The notes below the pieces were generated by a model. The model ran no database searches and had not been told where the DNA came from. It was given only the letters and a program-made list of their open reading frames with translations. DNA of 64,000 bases, from NCBI RefSeq assembly GCF_023264675.1, contig NZ_JAHFVG010000020.1, forward strand, positions 1-64,000, in the 5' to 3' direction. Shown piece by piece: positions 1 to 8,912 of this stretch; the stretch's first letter is position 1; each line of letters begins with the position of its first letter. The position numbers and the translations under genes are program-made. This DNA is from Rhodococcus sp. (in: high G+C Gram-positive bacteria) (GTDB taxonomy: Bacteria; Actinomycetota; Actinomycetes; Mycobacteriales; Mycobacteriaceae).

Positions 1-170
1 GGTGGAATGTGCGGTGGGTAGGCGAAAGCACGTGCGTTTGTGTGGGTTGGTGGTGCGGCGGGGTGGAATGTGCGCGGGGTAGGCAAAAGCACGTGCGTTT
101 GCGTGGGTGTGGGAGTGCGGCGGGGTGGAATGTGCGCTGGGTAGGCGAAAGCACGTGCGTTTGCGTGGGG
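1..170. repeat. Tandem array A of a palindromic intergenic repeat (about 61-bp unit, 3 copies)
   Basis: Three copies of a unit containing GCACGTGCGTTTG are seen, with cores at about 28, 89 and 151, so the period is 61-62 bp. The units share a GTGGAATGTGCG segment, then a GTAGGC-AAAGC arm, then the core. The array lies just downstream of the last gene of the exopolysaccharide operon (stop at 196, minus strand) and runs off the window edge. The same core recurs at 20306-20604 and 25922-26012. Short reading frames through it look spurious because they follow the repeat period and have no ribosome site. A role as terminator, protein-binding or structured element is inference. Confidence 0.8.
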
Positions 171-195
171 TGCAGCGCGGATCGAGCGAGACCAC

Positions 196-1098
196 TCAGG
201 GCGTGAACGGCTCCGCGTCCCGCTTGAACCCCCAGCGCCACAGTTGCCCGAGCCTCGCGAGCCTCGCCCCACGTGAGGACGAGGACGCCCCGCCCGCGAC
301 AGCTCCGAGCAGCGTGACGAGCGTCAGCTCCACCCGTTGGCAATAGCTGGTCAGGCGCCCGCAGTGATAGGACGTGAGCCGGATGGCTGCGTCGGCCCGT
401 GCAGCTTCCACCAAGCGGCCGTAGGTCTTCTGCGACGACGCCGCGATGTGCGACACCGAGGCGCGCCGGGCCAGCACCAGCGGGATCCCCCGAGCTGCGG
501 CGCGGCGAGAGAGGTCGGCGTCCTCGCCGTACAGGAAGAACCGCGGATCGAATGGTCCCAGTTCGGTGAGCAGGCCACGGTCCGCGAACAGTGCGCCGCC
601 GCAGATCTTGTCGACCATCACCACGTCCTCGTCCACACCGGCGAGAGCTTCGGCGAACCCGGCTCGGCGCCTGGCTCGCGAGATCGAAAAATCCCACTGC
701 ATGTACGCGTCGGACTGCACTCGTCCGTCGCGGTGCAACCATCCACCCACCAGCGAGTGGTGGTGGTGATCCGCAGCGTCGAGGAACCTGGTAAGTCCGT
801 CGGACTCGATGGCGGCGTCGGGATTGAGCAGCAACACCGAGTCGGCGGTGGAACATTCGACGCCATGATTGACCGCGCGGCCGAAGCCGACGTTGGACTC
901 CATCCGCAGGACCTGCATCTGCGACGCATCAATGGTGTCGTCGACGGGCTTGTCGCTTGCGTTGTCCACCAGAATGATCGAGCCGGTGATACCGCAGGAA
1001 CGGTACGACGCAGCGATCGAGTCGGTGCAGGCCTGCAGCAGCTCGGGATCCGAGTTGAAGCAGACGATGACGACGTCCACGGTCACAGAACTTCTCAT
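196..1098 (-). CDS. GT2-family glycosyltransferase (WbbL/rhamnosyltransferase-like)
   Basis: This 300-residue cytosolic enzyme probably transfers a sugar from a nucleotide donor to a lipid-linked glycan. The N-terminal strand VDVVIVCFNSDP, the VDNAS segment and the NPDAAI loop are typical of a GT2 GT-A fold, and a GEDADLSRR segment follows near residue 220, where the family has its ED motif. A hydrophobic stretch near residue 275 may associate with the membrane. The ATG start at 1098 overlaps the stop of the polymerase gene as ATGA, which fixes the start. It is the last gene of the eight-gene operon. Donor and acceptor cannot be read from the sequence. Confidence 0.85.
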   Translation of the reverse strand: MRSSVTVDVVIVCFNSDPELLQACTDSIAASYRSCGITGSIILVDNASDKPVDDTIDASQMQVLRMESNVGFGRAVNHGVECSTADSVLLLNPDAAIESDGLTRFLDAADHHHHSLVGGWLHRDGRVQSDAYMQWDFSISRARRRAGFAEALAGVDEDVVMVDKICGGALFADRGLLTELGPFDPRFFLYGEDADLSRRAAARGIPLVLARRASVSHIAASSQKTYGRLVEAARADAAIRLTSYHCGRLTSYCQRVELTLVTLLGAVAGGASSSSRGARLARLGQLWRWGFKRDAEPFTP

Positions 1099-2339
1099 TG
1101 TTTCACCGTCTTTCCCGTTGTGATGCCCAGGAGTCCGAGCCCGATTCCGAAGAGCAGCAGCGTCGGCCGGATGTAGAGCGAGTCGTAGAACAACCCGGAC
1201 AGAACGATCGAGAGAATTAGGATCGCCCCGGCGCGATTGTTGGCCGAATCGGCGTTCAGTAGCGCGCGGATCGCCAGCATCACCAGAACGGCCAGGCCGA
1301 CGAGCATCAGAATGCCGAAATCCCACAGGAGACTCATGAACACGTTGTCGACCGTGGTGAATCCGTGAAATCCGAGCCCGTTGCCGAGAGCGGTGAGCAG
1401 GCTTCGAGCGCCTGAGCCGAAGACCACGCAGGTCCCGCTGCAACCTTCGCTCCAATCCTCGAACACCAGCGACGCGTAGTTGCGATTCTCCAGCGATGCA
1501 GAGCCGGCCAGAAGATCGAAGCTGAACACCCGCTGATTGGACAGCGTCGTCCAATATGCTGCCGTCAGAACAATTCCCACGGCGAGAACCAATGGACCCG
1601 CCCAGGCCACGCGGTGTCCGATCGCCAGTCGACTGCGATGGTTGCGATAGATGCCCGCAGCCCCGATTGCCAAGGCAAGCGCGCCGCCGCACACGATCGC
1701 CGATCGGGTACCCGACGTCAGGACCGACACGGCGGCGGCGCAGGCGATCACCCATCTGATGGACGTCCGATTCGTCGGTGCGGACGCCGAGAGCATCCAC
1801 GACGCCGCCGCCAATCCGACGGCGATCATCCCGGCCGGAACCGCCTGACCGATCAATCCGCGTGCGCGAAAGATGTCGCGACTGTAGGCGGTGTAGTTCT
1901 CCGCGCCGAAGAACTGGCTGAACAGGTGCTGGTGCATCGCAAGCTCGACGCCCATGCTGACGGCGAGCAGTACCGAAAGGCCGACGAGCATGGCGAGCGG
2001 ATTACGCACCGCGACAGCAAGTCCGGCGCCGATCACCACCGGTGCCAGCAGCGTCAGGAATCCGATCGGATTGAAATTCATGAACTGATTGAAAATCAGG
2101 ACGAGAGCGCCGAATCCGAGTGCGGGCCAGACCACGACGGTATCGGCGTGGCTCAGCTCCCACAGTGCAGCGATGACACCGACGACCAGCGCGGCCAGCG
2201 TGACATAGCGCCAGGTGGCCGTGACCTGCACGAAGTCGACCGGTACGAGCGCGATGACCGCGGCGGTCAGGAACAACACCCGGCTCGTCTGTCGTCGCTG
2301 CCGCTCCGGTGTGCGACGGCCGACGACGGCGGCGGTCAT
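1095..2339 (-). CDS. O-antigen ligase/polymerase-like membrane protein (Wzy-like)
   Basis: The product is a 414-residue multi-pass membrane protein with about ten hydrophobic segments and a large loop in the second half (about residues 270-330), the usual layout of Wzy/WaaL-type proteins. These join or polymerise lipid-linked repeat units on the outer face of the membrane. The start at 2339 makes an ATGA overlap with the acetyltransferase stop. Being between a flippase/acetyltransferase pair and a GT2 gene supports the polymerase role. Sequence conservation in this family is low, so polymerase versus ligase is not decided. Confidence 0.75.
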   Translation of the reverse strand: MTAAVVGRRTPERQRRQTSRVLFLTAAVIALVPVDFVQVTATWRYVTLAALVVGVIAALWELSHADTVVVWPALGFGALVLIFNQFMNFNPIGFLTLLAPVVIGAGLAVAVRNPLAMLVGLSVLLAVSMGVELAMHQHLFSQFFGAENYTAYSRDIFRARGLIGQAVPAGMIAVGLAAASWMLSASAPTNRTSIRWVIACAAAVSVLTSGTRSAIVCGGALALAIGAAGIYRNHRSRLAIGHRVAWAGPLVLAVGIVLTAAYWTTLSNQRVFSFDLLAGSASLENRNYASLVFEDWSEGCSGTCVVFGSGARSLLTALGNGLGFHGFTTVDNVFMSLLWDFGILMLVGLAVLVMLAIRALLNADSANNRAGAILILSIVLSGLFYDSLYIRPTLLLFGIGLGLLGITTGKTVKQ

Positions 2340-2947
2340 CGCCGTCGCTCCTGCTTCTCGAGCCGGCGAAGGGCGTCGACAGCGTCCTCGCCGCACAGGT
2401 CCGCCACCCGCTCCGCGACGAGGTGATCGTCCCAGTTCCACCACTGCAGCGCGTGCAGGCGGGTGATGACGTCCTCGTCGAAGCGCCTTCGCACCAGACG
2501 CGCGGGATTGCCCGCGACGATCGAGAACGGCTCGACGTCGCCGACGATCACGCTGCCGGCACCGATGATCGCGCCGTCGCCGATGTGCACGCCGGAGACG
2601 ACGGTGGCACCGAATCCGATCCACACGTCGTTGCCGATCACCACATCGCCCTTGCTGGAGGGGAAGCCGTCGGTGCCTGCGCCGGGCAGCTCGAGCTTCT
2701 CCCTGATGGGGAACGTGGTCAGTCGATCGGTCGGGTGGTTGCCGCCGAGCAGAATGTTCACCCCGGCAGCGATCGACGAATACCGACCGATGTGCAACCG
2801 GGTGGTGTCGTCGTTGTCGAACAGCCTGATCTCGGGGATGCCGTAGCTGTGTGCGCCCATGGTGACGCGGCCCGACGCGATCAGCTGCCGGAGAACCCGT
2901 CGGCGATAGCGGTTGGGGTCCACGATGCGAAGTACACGGTCGATCAT
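2336..2947 (-). CDS. CatB/XAT-type hexapeptide-repeat O-acetyltransferase
   Basis: This 203-residue protein has the left-handed beta-helix signature: repeated I-G-x-x steps such as IGNDVWIGFGATV, VHIGDGAIIGAGSVI and VAGNPARLV. The GGNHPTD segment near residue 70 is where xenobiotic-type acetyltransferases carry the catalytic His. It likely acetylates a sugar of the polysaccharide using acetyl-CoA in the cytoplasm. The gene overlaps both neighbours by 4 bp inside the operon. Substrate is inferred only from context. Confidence 0.85.
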   Translation of the reverse strand: MIDRVLRIVDPNRYRRRVLRQLIASGRVTMGAHSYGIPEIRLFDNDDTTRLHIGRYSSIAAGVNILLGGNHPTDRLTTFPIREKLELPGAGTDGFPSSKGDVVIGNDVWIGFGATVVSGVHIGDGAIIGAGSVIVGDVEPFSIVAGNPARLVRRRFDEDVITRLHALQWWNWDDHLVAERVADLCGEDAVDALRRLEKQERRR

Positions 2948-4215
2948 GCGAGAACCTCCCGAATGTAGCGGACCGATGTGGCGGTGAACCAGGCCGAGAA
3001 CACGACCATCGCCGTCGACCAGACGACGATCAGCGTCATGCCGCTTCCGGTGGCGATGCCGAGCAGATACGCGATGGCGGCGAAGCCTGCGAGTGGAACC
3101 AGGTAGCGCAGTTCGAAATCGGGTCTTCCGGCGCCCGAGAGGATGTTGACGGGCGCGATGGTGGTGCAGTTGATGCCATGGGCGAGTGCGACGGCGGCGA
3201 CGATGGCCAGCGACGGCGCAATGCCGAGCGCGATGTCCTGTGCGAAGTAGGCGACCACCGCCGCACCCACCATCAATGGAACAGTAACCAGCAGAACCAG
3301 TTTCTGTACTTTGGCGAGCAACGCCGCCCCCTGCGCGGCGGTGCTCAGTTTCGCCGAATCGGCGACCAAACCGGCGGCGAGCGCGATCAACACGATCTTG
3401 GGGATCATGACGAAACGCGTCGCGATGTCGTAGCGGGCAAGCAGTTCGGCATCACCGACGAGGCCGAGAGCCCACCGATCGAGTTGAGTGATGAGCAGCC
3501 CGAGCATCGCGACGAACATGCGAGTCTTCATGAACAGCAAAATCGTTCGACGCACGGACACCGCCGAACCCGAGTCGAGCACGCCGTCGTTGCGGGATCG
3601 GCCGCCCTCGACGGCGAATCCGATGGCGAACTGAACGAAGCCCGCTGCCACCGTCCCGACGCCCAGCGACACTATCCCCAGGCCCGCCTCGAGTGAGACC
3701 AGGGTGACGACGAGCTGAACCGAACCGCCGAAGAACAGCACCGCGGTCCGTCGGTAGAAATGCATCCGCCCCAGAGCCGCTGCACCGTAGACGATTCCGG
3801 CACTGCGGAGGACGCCGCCGAGTGACACCAGTGCGATCAGTGCGAAGGCTGATCCACGATCGGCATCGAGGTGAGCTGCCGACGAGTAGGAAGGCCAGAC
3901 GGCGATGGCGAGTGCCCCGAGAGCGATCGGCGGCAGCGCCGACAGCCCGCAGAGCGTCACCGAGGTCCGGAAGTCGAGTTGCCGTGATCCGGCGAGTTTG
4001 GTGGCCAGCGTCGGAGTGCCGAAGTCGAAGACGATGAAAATGGTCGACAACGTGGCCGCGAGTGCCCAGACGGCGTAGTCGTCGACACTGAGATACAGCG
4101 ATCCGAGAATCGGCACGAACGCCACGAATGCGCTCGCCGCAATGGCAGGCAACCCGCCCTTGACGAGCCGAACTGCCAAGGCGCGGGTGCCGGACGCCGT
4201 GTCGGTCGTGCTCAC
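2944..4215 (-). CDS. Polysaccharide flippase, Wzx/MATE-like
   Basis: The 423-residue protein is hydrophobic throughout, with about 12 predicted membrane segments starting at residue 15. An early SLYLSVDDYAVWALAAT segment resembles the start of polysaccharide-biosynthesis exporters. It probably moves the lipid-linked repeat unit across the membrane. The GTG start at 4215 overlaps the upstream stop as GTGA. Paired with the Wzy-like gene, it marks the operon as Wzx/Wzy-dependent. Confidence 0.8.
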   Translation of the reverse strand: MSTTDTASGTRALAVRLVKGGLPAIAASAFVAFVPILGSLYLSVDDYAVWALAATLSTIFIVFDFGTPTLATKLAGSRQLDFRTSVTLCGLSALPPIALGALAIAVWPSYSSAAHLDADRGSAFALIALVSLGGVLRSAGIVYGAAALGRMHFYRRTAVLFFGGSVQLVVTLVSLEAGLGIVSLGVGTVAAGFVQFAIGFAVEGGRSRNDGVLDSGSAVSVRRTILLFMKTRMFVAMLGLLITQLDRWALGLVGDAELLARYDIATRFVMIPKIVLIALAAGLVADSAKLSTAAQGAALLAKVQKLVLLVTVPLMVGAAVVAYFAQDIALGIAPSLAIVAAVALAHGINCTTIAPVNILSGAGRPDFELRYLVPLAGFAAIAYLLGIATGSGMTLIVVWSTAMVVFSAWFTATSVRYIREVLA

Positions 4216-5192
4216 GTGGCCACCCCCGCTCGATCGCTTCGGCCGAGCCGCACCCGCTCGCGGTGAACGACCGCAGCCAGCCGAGCAGCCGACTCGGCAA
4301 GAGTCGCGTCGTCGATCGCGGGCAAGCGTTCTGCCGCGTCACCTTCCCAGCGGCCTACCCACGGCATCGCCAGGGCGTCGAACGTTGCACCGATCTCTCC
4401 GATCGAGCTCTCGACCCAGCCGATCGGGACCGCGCCCTCGGTCGCACCGAGAATCAGCGCGGACGGCCGGTCGCTCACCAGAAGTGCACTCCTGGCGTAC
4501 ACCTCACGCAGTGCGCGTTCGTGATCGGCGTGGTCGGAGACGAAGAAGGCCTGGTAGGTGCCAGGTAGTGAATGTGAAAGCGATTGCGCCGAGAGATAGT
4601 CCTCGGAGGCGTGAACCACCACTGCAGGCGTCAAGCCGAGCGTGCTCGTCGTGGCCTCGAACCACTCGATCCACGCAGGGGAGGGAGGTGGTCGATCTCC
4701 CCGGAGTGCGAGAGCAGCATACGGACGGCTCGCGATCCACTCGGAGACGGACGTTCCCAGTCGAAACGACCACTGCGATTCGGAGACAGCGGAATCCACG
4801 AGTCGATCACCGAACGCCCCGAACGTGGCATCGGCGACGGCGGTCGATTCACCGAATCCGGAGATCAACGCCCTCGACCGGCGAGCACGCGCGAGAAGGA
4901 CCAGCGACACAAGGGACCACGTGTGCAGCGAGCTCCGCTGATACGGATCGACGGCGATGCGGGCTCGGCCACGAGCAGCAGCGACGAAGGCCGTGGTGAA
5001 CCACCGCCGGTAGCTGCCGGTTGCCGTGTCGGAAGACTGCAACCCGAGCCCGGAGACGTGCTGCGGAGACGACGATCCGGTCCACACCACGAGATCGCCG
5101 TACTCGCGCAGAGAATCGAGATAGGCGCGGCGGCCGATCGAGTCGAAGACATCACCGTGCGACTCGGGCGCGCGAACATGAACGGTGGTCAT
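4212..5192 (-). CDS. Uncharacterised operon protein, distantly like polysaccharide pyruvyltransferases
   Basis: The 326-residue soluble protein has no family that I recognise with confidence. Two features recall the pyruvyltransferase fold: an N-terminal segment of similar layout to the next gene, and a C-terminal SDRPSALILGATEGAVPIG stretch that aligns with the VRLHAALMALRAG segment of that gene. The His of that motif is replaced here. A paralogous or non-catalytic partner of the pyruvyltransferase is possible. Both ends overlap neighbours by 4 bp (ATGA), so it is cotranscribed and presumably acts on the same polymer. Confidence 0.5.
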   Translation of the reverse strand: MTTVHVRAPESHGDVFDSIGRRAYLDSLREYGDLVVWTGSSSPQHVSGLGLQSSDTATGSYRRWFTTAFVAAARGRARIAVDPYQRSSLHTWSLVSLVLLARARRSRALISGFGESTAVADATFGAFGDRLVDSAVSESQWSFRLGTSVSEWIASRPYAALALRGDRPPPSPAWIEWFEATTSTLGLTPAVVVHASEDYLSAQSLSHSLPGTYQAFFVSDHADHERALREVYARSALLVSDRPSALILGATEGAVPIGWVESSIGEIGATFDALAMPWVGRWEGDAAERLPAIDDATLAESAARLAAVVHRERVRLGRSDRAGVAT

Positions 5193-6262
5193 GCGCGCGT
5201 CTCCGTCCGGTACTCGGGAACAAGCGCACGGAGCTGCTCGACGAGTGTGCTTCGTCGAACGCGGGCTTCGTCGGCGGAGGCGCTCAACTGGGCGGAGTAG
5301 GAGCGTCGTTCGGATTCGTCGGCGAGAAGCCTCTCCACCTGCCGCAGTACTCGCCGAGGCTCGAACTTGTTGACGTTGTGGACGTAGTCGGCGAGGCCGA
5401 GATCGTCGAACGCTCCGAATCCCTTTCTCTCGTAGGCCAAGTGCACGACGAAGTGGCCGGCGCGCAGAGCCATCAGCGCGGCGTGCAGCCGCACGGCGAC
5501 GACGACGCGGCGCTGCTGCTGTGCCGCAGTCATCAACTCCTCGCGGGTGAGCGTTCGCTGCGGACCCATGGCGGCCATGGCTGCTACGTCGTCGTTTCCG
5601 GCGGTACTGCTCTGGACGTACCCGTCGAACGAGCCCAACTGATGCGCCAGATCGACGACGAGCGGACCCACCTTTCCTCGAACCGCGCGAACGCTCAGAA
5701 CGGGAACCGGATCAACGGCAAGGGTGTCGTGCGGAGACGACGCCGCACCGAGAACGGCGAGGTCGCTGGCACGCCGGACACCGGACGCGGCATAGTCGTC
5801 GAAACTGCGGTCGTCGCGAACGAAGAACGAATCGATTCTCGACATCCGGCGGATCAGGGCGCGTGCGATGAAACGTGGTGCAGGACCGACACTCTGAGGT
5901 AGGTACACCGTCGGAGTCGAGGTCCGGCTCGCCGCCAAGAGCTGGGGGCCGTGCACGGCGAGAGTTTTCGCTGCCTCGACGGCATATCCAGCGCGCAGAT
6001 ATCCGCCGCCGACGGCGACGACGAGATCGGCCTCGTCGAGGGATCCGAGCAGGCGGCGATAGGGCCGCCGGTAGCCCAGAATCGATGGTGACGAGTCCAC
6101 CACCTCGGCGTCGAGATGAGCGAACGTCTCAGGGTGCGACGCGGCGAGAGTCACGTCGACGTCGTCTCCGAAGGCGGCGTCGAGGAGGTGCAGCGTCTCC
6201 TCGACCAGCAGCCCGTCACCGGCATTGTCGGCGCTGTAACAGTGTAGAACAACAACTTTCAT
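5189..6262 (-). CDS. Polysaccharide pyruvyltransferase family protein
   Basis: The 357-residue product starts KVVVLHCYSADNAGDGLL, matching the glycine-rich N-terminus of the CsaB/polysaccharide pyruvyltransferase family. A second hallmark is the C-terminal VVVAVRLHAALMALRAGHF segment with the conserved RLHA His. The family adds pyruvyl ketals from phosphoenolpyruvate to sugars, and some members act as glycosyltransferase-like proteins. The ATGA overlaps place it in the exopolysaccharide operon, so an acidic pyruvylated polymer is a reasonable inference. Confidence 0.82.
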   Translation of the reverse strand: MKVVVLHCYSADNAGDGLLVEETLHLLDAAFGDDVDVTLAASHPETFAHLDAEVVDSSPSILGYRRPYRRLLGSLDEADLVVAVGGGYLRAGYAVEAAKTLAVHGPQLLAASRTSTPTVYLPQSVGPAPRFIARALIRRMSRIDSFFVRDDRSFDDYAASGVRRASDLAVLGAASSPHDTLAVDPVPVLSVRAVRGKVGPLVVDLAHQLGSFDGYVQSSTAGNDDVAAMAAMGPQRTLTREELMTAAQQQRRVVVAVRLHAALMALRAGHFVVHLAYERKGFGAFDDLGLADYVHNVNKFEPRRVLRQVERLLADESERRSYSAQLSASADEARVRRSTLVEQLRALVPEYRTETRA

Positions 6263-7284
6263 CGATCGAGAACTTTCTTGTACACGGCGAGATGCGCGTC
6301 GACGCTCACGTCCCAGGTGAACGACGACGCCCAGTCGCGGCCACGATCGACGACGGTCGAGCGCCAGGTCTCGTCCGTGAGGGCGCCGACGATGCCGTCG
6401 GCGATCGCGTCGGGTTCGGTGGCCAGCAGCGTCCGGGCAGGTCCGCGGACATCGCGAAGTGCGCCTGCAGTCGTGGTGAGCACCGGAGCACCGGCGGCCA
6501 TCGCTTCGAGCACGGGGAATCCGAAGCCTTCGTAGCGGCTGGGAAAGACGAACAGCGCGGCACGCTGCATGAGGGCAGTGCGGTCGGTGTCGGAAACGAA
6601 GCCCAGGTGAACGACGTCGGGGCTACTGCGGATCGCGTGCATCTCGGCATCGAAGTTCCAGGCAGCCTTGCCCGCGATCACCAAGGGGAGCCCCAGGGCG
6701 CGCACCGCGGGGGAGCGCATCGCGTCGATCAGGGCGACGATGTTCTTCCTCGGCTCGATGTTGCCGAGATACAGCAGGAAGTGCTCGGGGATCCGATCGC
6801 GCACCTCCGGTGAAAGAATCTCCGGCCGTGCAAATTTGGCACTGTCGATGCCGTGGGGGATCACGTCGATGTCGTCCACGGATCTGCCGAACACGTCGGC
6901 GATGTCGGCCGCACTGGACGCCGAGACGGTGACGACGGCGTCCGTCGACGCGATCGCTCGCCCGACCCTGGTCCGCCAGACCCGCTCCTGGCTGCCGGTG
7001 CGAACGCCGTCGAGCCACCGACTGGCCACCCCGTGCACGGTGACGACCGAAGGGCCGCGGGTGCGAACCAGCGGGCCGGTATCGGCCACGTAATGCATGA
7101 TGCCGTCGCGTCGGGTGAGTCCCTGCAGTGTTTCCGACGCCATCGTGGCGGCGGGGTGAGCGTGAAAGCGCATGGGCTCGACCGTGATCCCACGGCTTCG
7201 TAGGCCGTGGGCGAGCGATCGAGCGTAGGTGGTGTTGCCGCCGACGTGCCGTTCCAGGATCCGGCCGGGCATCAGAACCTTCAC
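6259..7284 (-). CDS. GT4-family glycosyltransferase
   Basis: The 341-residue GT-B enzyme shows the retaining GT4 pattern. The central YLGNIEPRKNI segment begins the donor-binding domain, and the PSRYEGFGFPVLEAMA segment contains the E-x7-E donor-binding motif. I chose the GTG at 7284 because it overlaps the upstream stop as GTGA and is followed by the expected KVLMPG strand. It probably adds one sugar during repeat-unit assembly at the cytosolic membrane face. The sugar is unknown. Confidence 0.85.
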   Translation of the reverse strand: MKVLMPGRILERHVGGNTTYARSLAHGLRSRGITVEPMRFHAHPAATMASETLQGLTRRDGIMHYVADTGPLVRTRGPSVVTVHGVASRWLDGVRTGSQERVWRTRVGRAIASTDAVVTVSASSAADIADVFGRSVDDIDVIPHGIDSAKFARPEILSPEVRDRIPEHFLLYLGNIEPRKNIVALIDAMRSPAVRALGLPLVIAGKAAWNFDAEMHAIRSSPDVVHLGFVSDTDRTALMQRAALFVFPSRYEGFGFPVLEAMAAGAPVLTTTAGALRDVRGPARTLLATEPDAIADGIVGALTDETWRSTVVDRGRDWASSFTWDVSVDAHLAVYKKVLDR

Positions 7285-8336
7285 CCGGCCCTCCGATAGA
7301 GGGCGCTCAACGCGGAGGACTGAGCGAGCGGGGAATGCACCTCCACGGAATCCGTCGTCGCTGCGCTTGCATTGCCGGAGAAGGTTCGATCGGCGAAGAA
7401 ACGGTCGACGTCGGCAGCGGCGGCTCGCGGGCAGTCGCCCGTCAAGGGATAGCCGAGCCCGACCAGCGACTCGACGCCGCGGGCGAGAATCGGAGTGCCC
7501 ACCGCAGCGGCCTCGAGCAGCGTGATCGGGGCGCCCTCCCAGATCGCGGAGTGGAGGTAGAGGTCCGCGGCCGCGATGTGCTTCTTCACCAGTTCGCTCG
7601 GCAACCACCCCGTCACGGACACGCCTGCCTGCTCGAGGACCTCGCGCATATCGGCGTCACCGTCACCGACCCACGTCCAGCGCACGTCGCTCCTGGAAGC
7701 GCGTGCAGCCTCGGCGAAGAAGAGAGGATCTTTCTGGGCCGAGATTCGTCCGGCCATCACGACCTCGGGTCGATCGCGCGGATCTGTCACCGGTCTCATC
7801 GAGTGCGTGGTCTCGGCCACCACGTTGGGCAAATAGGTGACCTCGGTGGACCGTCCCGCCATGCGGGCCGCCGACGCAGCCTCGAAAGGACTGATCGCGG
7901 CGATGGTCTGCGTGCGCTTGCTGAGAGCGACCTCGGCGAACCGATAGGCGGTACGCGCCAGTGCCGAGCAGTCGCGACGCAGAAACGCGTAGGCGTGCGG
8001 CGTATAGATGATCTTGATATCCGGCCCGTAGTCGAATAGACGAAGCAATCCGGCGAAACTGGAATGCAGATGTACCGCATTCGGCTTGGTCTGCATTATG
8101 TGTGAGCGTGCAGCCCTCAGAAAACCGGGAAGAGAACCGTCGAAACTGATCAAATCAGCGGAACACGCCTCGGAAATGTCGTGTTGAGTGCGAGTGCGCA
8201 CGAGAACTTGATGGGAAAGTTTCGGCGAGTTCTCCATATAGCGGGACATGGCCGACTGAACACCGCCGCCGTATGCCTCCGAGATGTGTAGAACATCGAC
8301 CCGGTCGTGGCGTGGAACTGAAATACGTTGAAACAC
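7281..8336 (-). CDS. GT4-family glycosyltransferase (first gene of the exopolysaccharide operon)
   Basis: This 351-residue GT4 enzyme begins with VDVLHISEAYGGGVQSA, the glycine-rich acceptor-domain loop, and carries the SAIWEGAPITLLEAAA segment with the E-x7-E motif near residue 275. The GTG start at 8336 has a good GGGGAG ribosome site about 7 bases upstream. It is the first gene of eight, following a long untranslated upstream region. As the first enzyme it may prime or extend the repeat unit, but no priming phosphoglycosyl transferase is visible in the window, so the initiating enzyme must lie elsewhere. Confidence 0.85.
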   Translation of the reverse strand: MFQRISVPRHDRVDVLHISEAYGGGVQSAMSRYMENSPKLSHQVLVRTRTQHDISEACSADLISFDGSLPGFLRAARSHIMQTKPNAVHLHSSFAGLLRLFDYGPDIKIIYTPHAYAFLRRDCSALARTAYRFAEVALSKRTQTIAAISPFEAASAARMAGRSTEVTYLPNVVAETTHSMRPVTDPRDRPEVVMAGRISAQKDPLFFAEAARASRSDVRWTWVGDGDADMREVLEQAGVSVTGWLPSELVKKHIAAADLYLHSAIWEGAPITLLEAAAVGTPILARGVESLVGLGYPLTGDCPRAAAADVDRFFADRTFSGNASAATTDSVEVHSPLAQSSALSALYRRAG

Positions 8337-8912
8337 TGGAACACTCCCCGACGAAGTTTGCCATGGCGAAACGCCTGTGTATCGCGCTCTTACCCGGCAG
8401 CAGGAGAAGGCCTGCTGCTGGACCCGAGTTGGGACGATCGACGAACCGGAAAATTTCCGGCGTCTTTCATCTGTTCAAATGACACACCTTCGAGCGATCG
8501 TTGTCAAACTGAAATAATCGGAATTGTGCCCCGCCATTTCTCGGAAAACAATTGGTTTACGAGTCGAATGGCGGTAATCGGGCAGTCGGTTCTCCGAAAG
8601 TGAATTTGGATTCCGGGATTATGCGAAAAGGCGGTAATTGCTGATCGTCCGGGCCAGGTTCGGGGAGAAAGCGTCCGATTTACCCGTTAGTGCCCGAGAA
8701 CGCACCGATTGTGACCGCTAAGACCGAGATGGCGGTGTGCAGGAGTGCGTGGGTTGCTCGATGCTTCCCGCGCACCACCAAGTGCGGGCAAATCCGAACG
8801 GGTCGGCGTGTAGCGGCGTCGTATGATTCCCGGCGCTGCGCTGACACTGGCTGTCGCGGCGGCCGCCGGTTGCGTGGTGCCGCCCGCGACGGCAGTTCAC
8901 CGATAGCGCTTG
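8337..8912 (-). promoter_or_regulatory. Long upstream region of the exopolysaccharide operon with inverted and direct repeats
   Basis: This 576-bp stretch has no convincing gene. Three structures are seen. GCAGCAGG (8397-8404) pairs with CCTGCTGC (8411-8418) across a 6-base loop. CCGGAAA (8446-8452) pairs with TTTCCGG (8454-8460) across one base. GGCGGTAAT occurs twice in direct orientation, at 8570 and 8630, exactly 60 bp apart. The region is more AT-rich than its surroundings. It must hold the operon promoter and probably regulator sites; which element does what is not known. Confidence 0.5.

Noticed and set aside
337-1176. Plus-strand frame opposite the GT2 gene
   Set aside because: It mirrors the codon bias of the real minus-strand gene and shows no domain.
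196-1800. Extension of the first GT2 gene to a 534-residue protein
   Set aside because: The extra N-terminal part is Arg/Ser-rich shadow coding inside the polymerase gene; the ATGA overlap at 1098 marks the real start.
8560-8640. JUMPstart/ops element in the exopolysaccharide upstream region
   Set aside because: GGCGGTAAT resembles the start of ops (GGCGGTAGC) but the rest does not match and RfaH-type control is not expected in actinobacteria.
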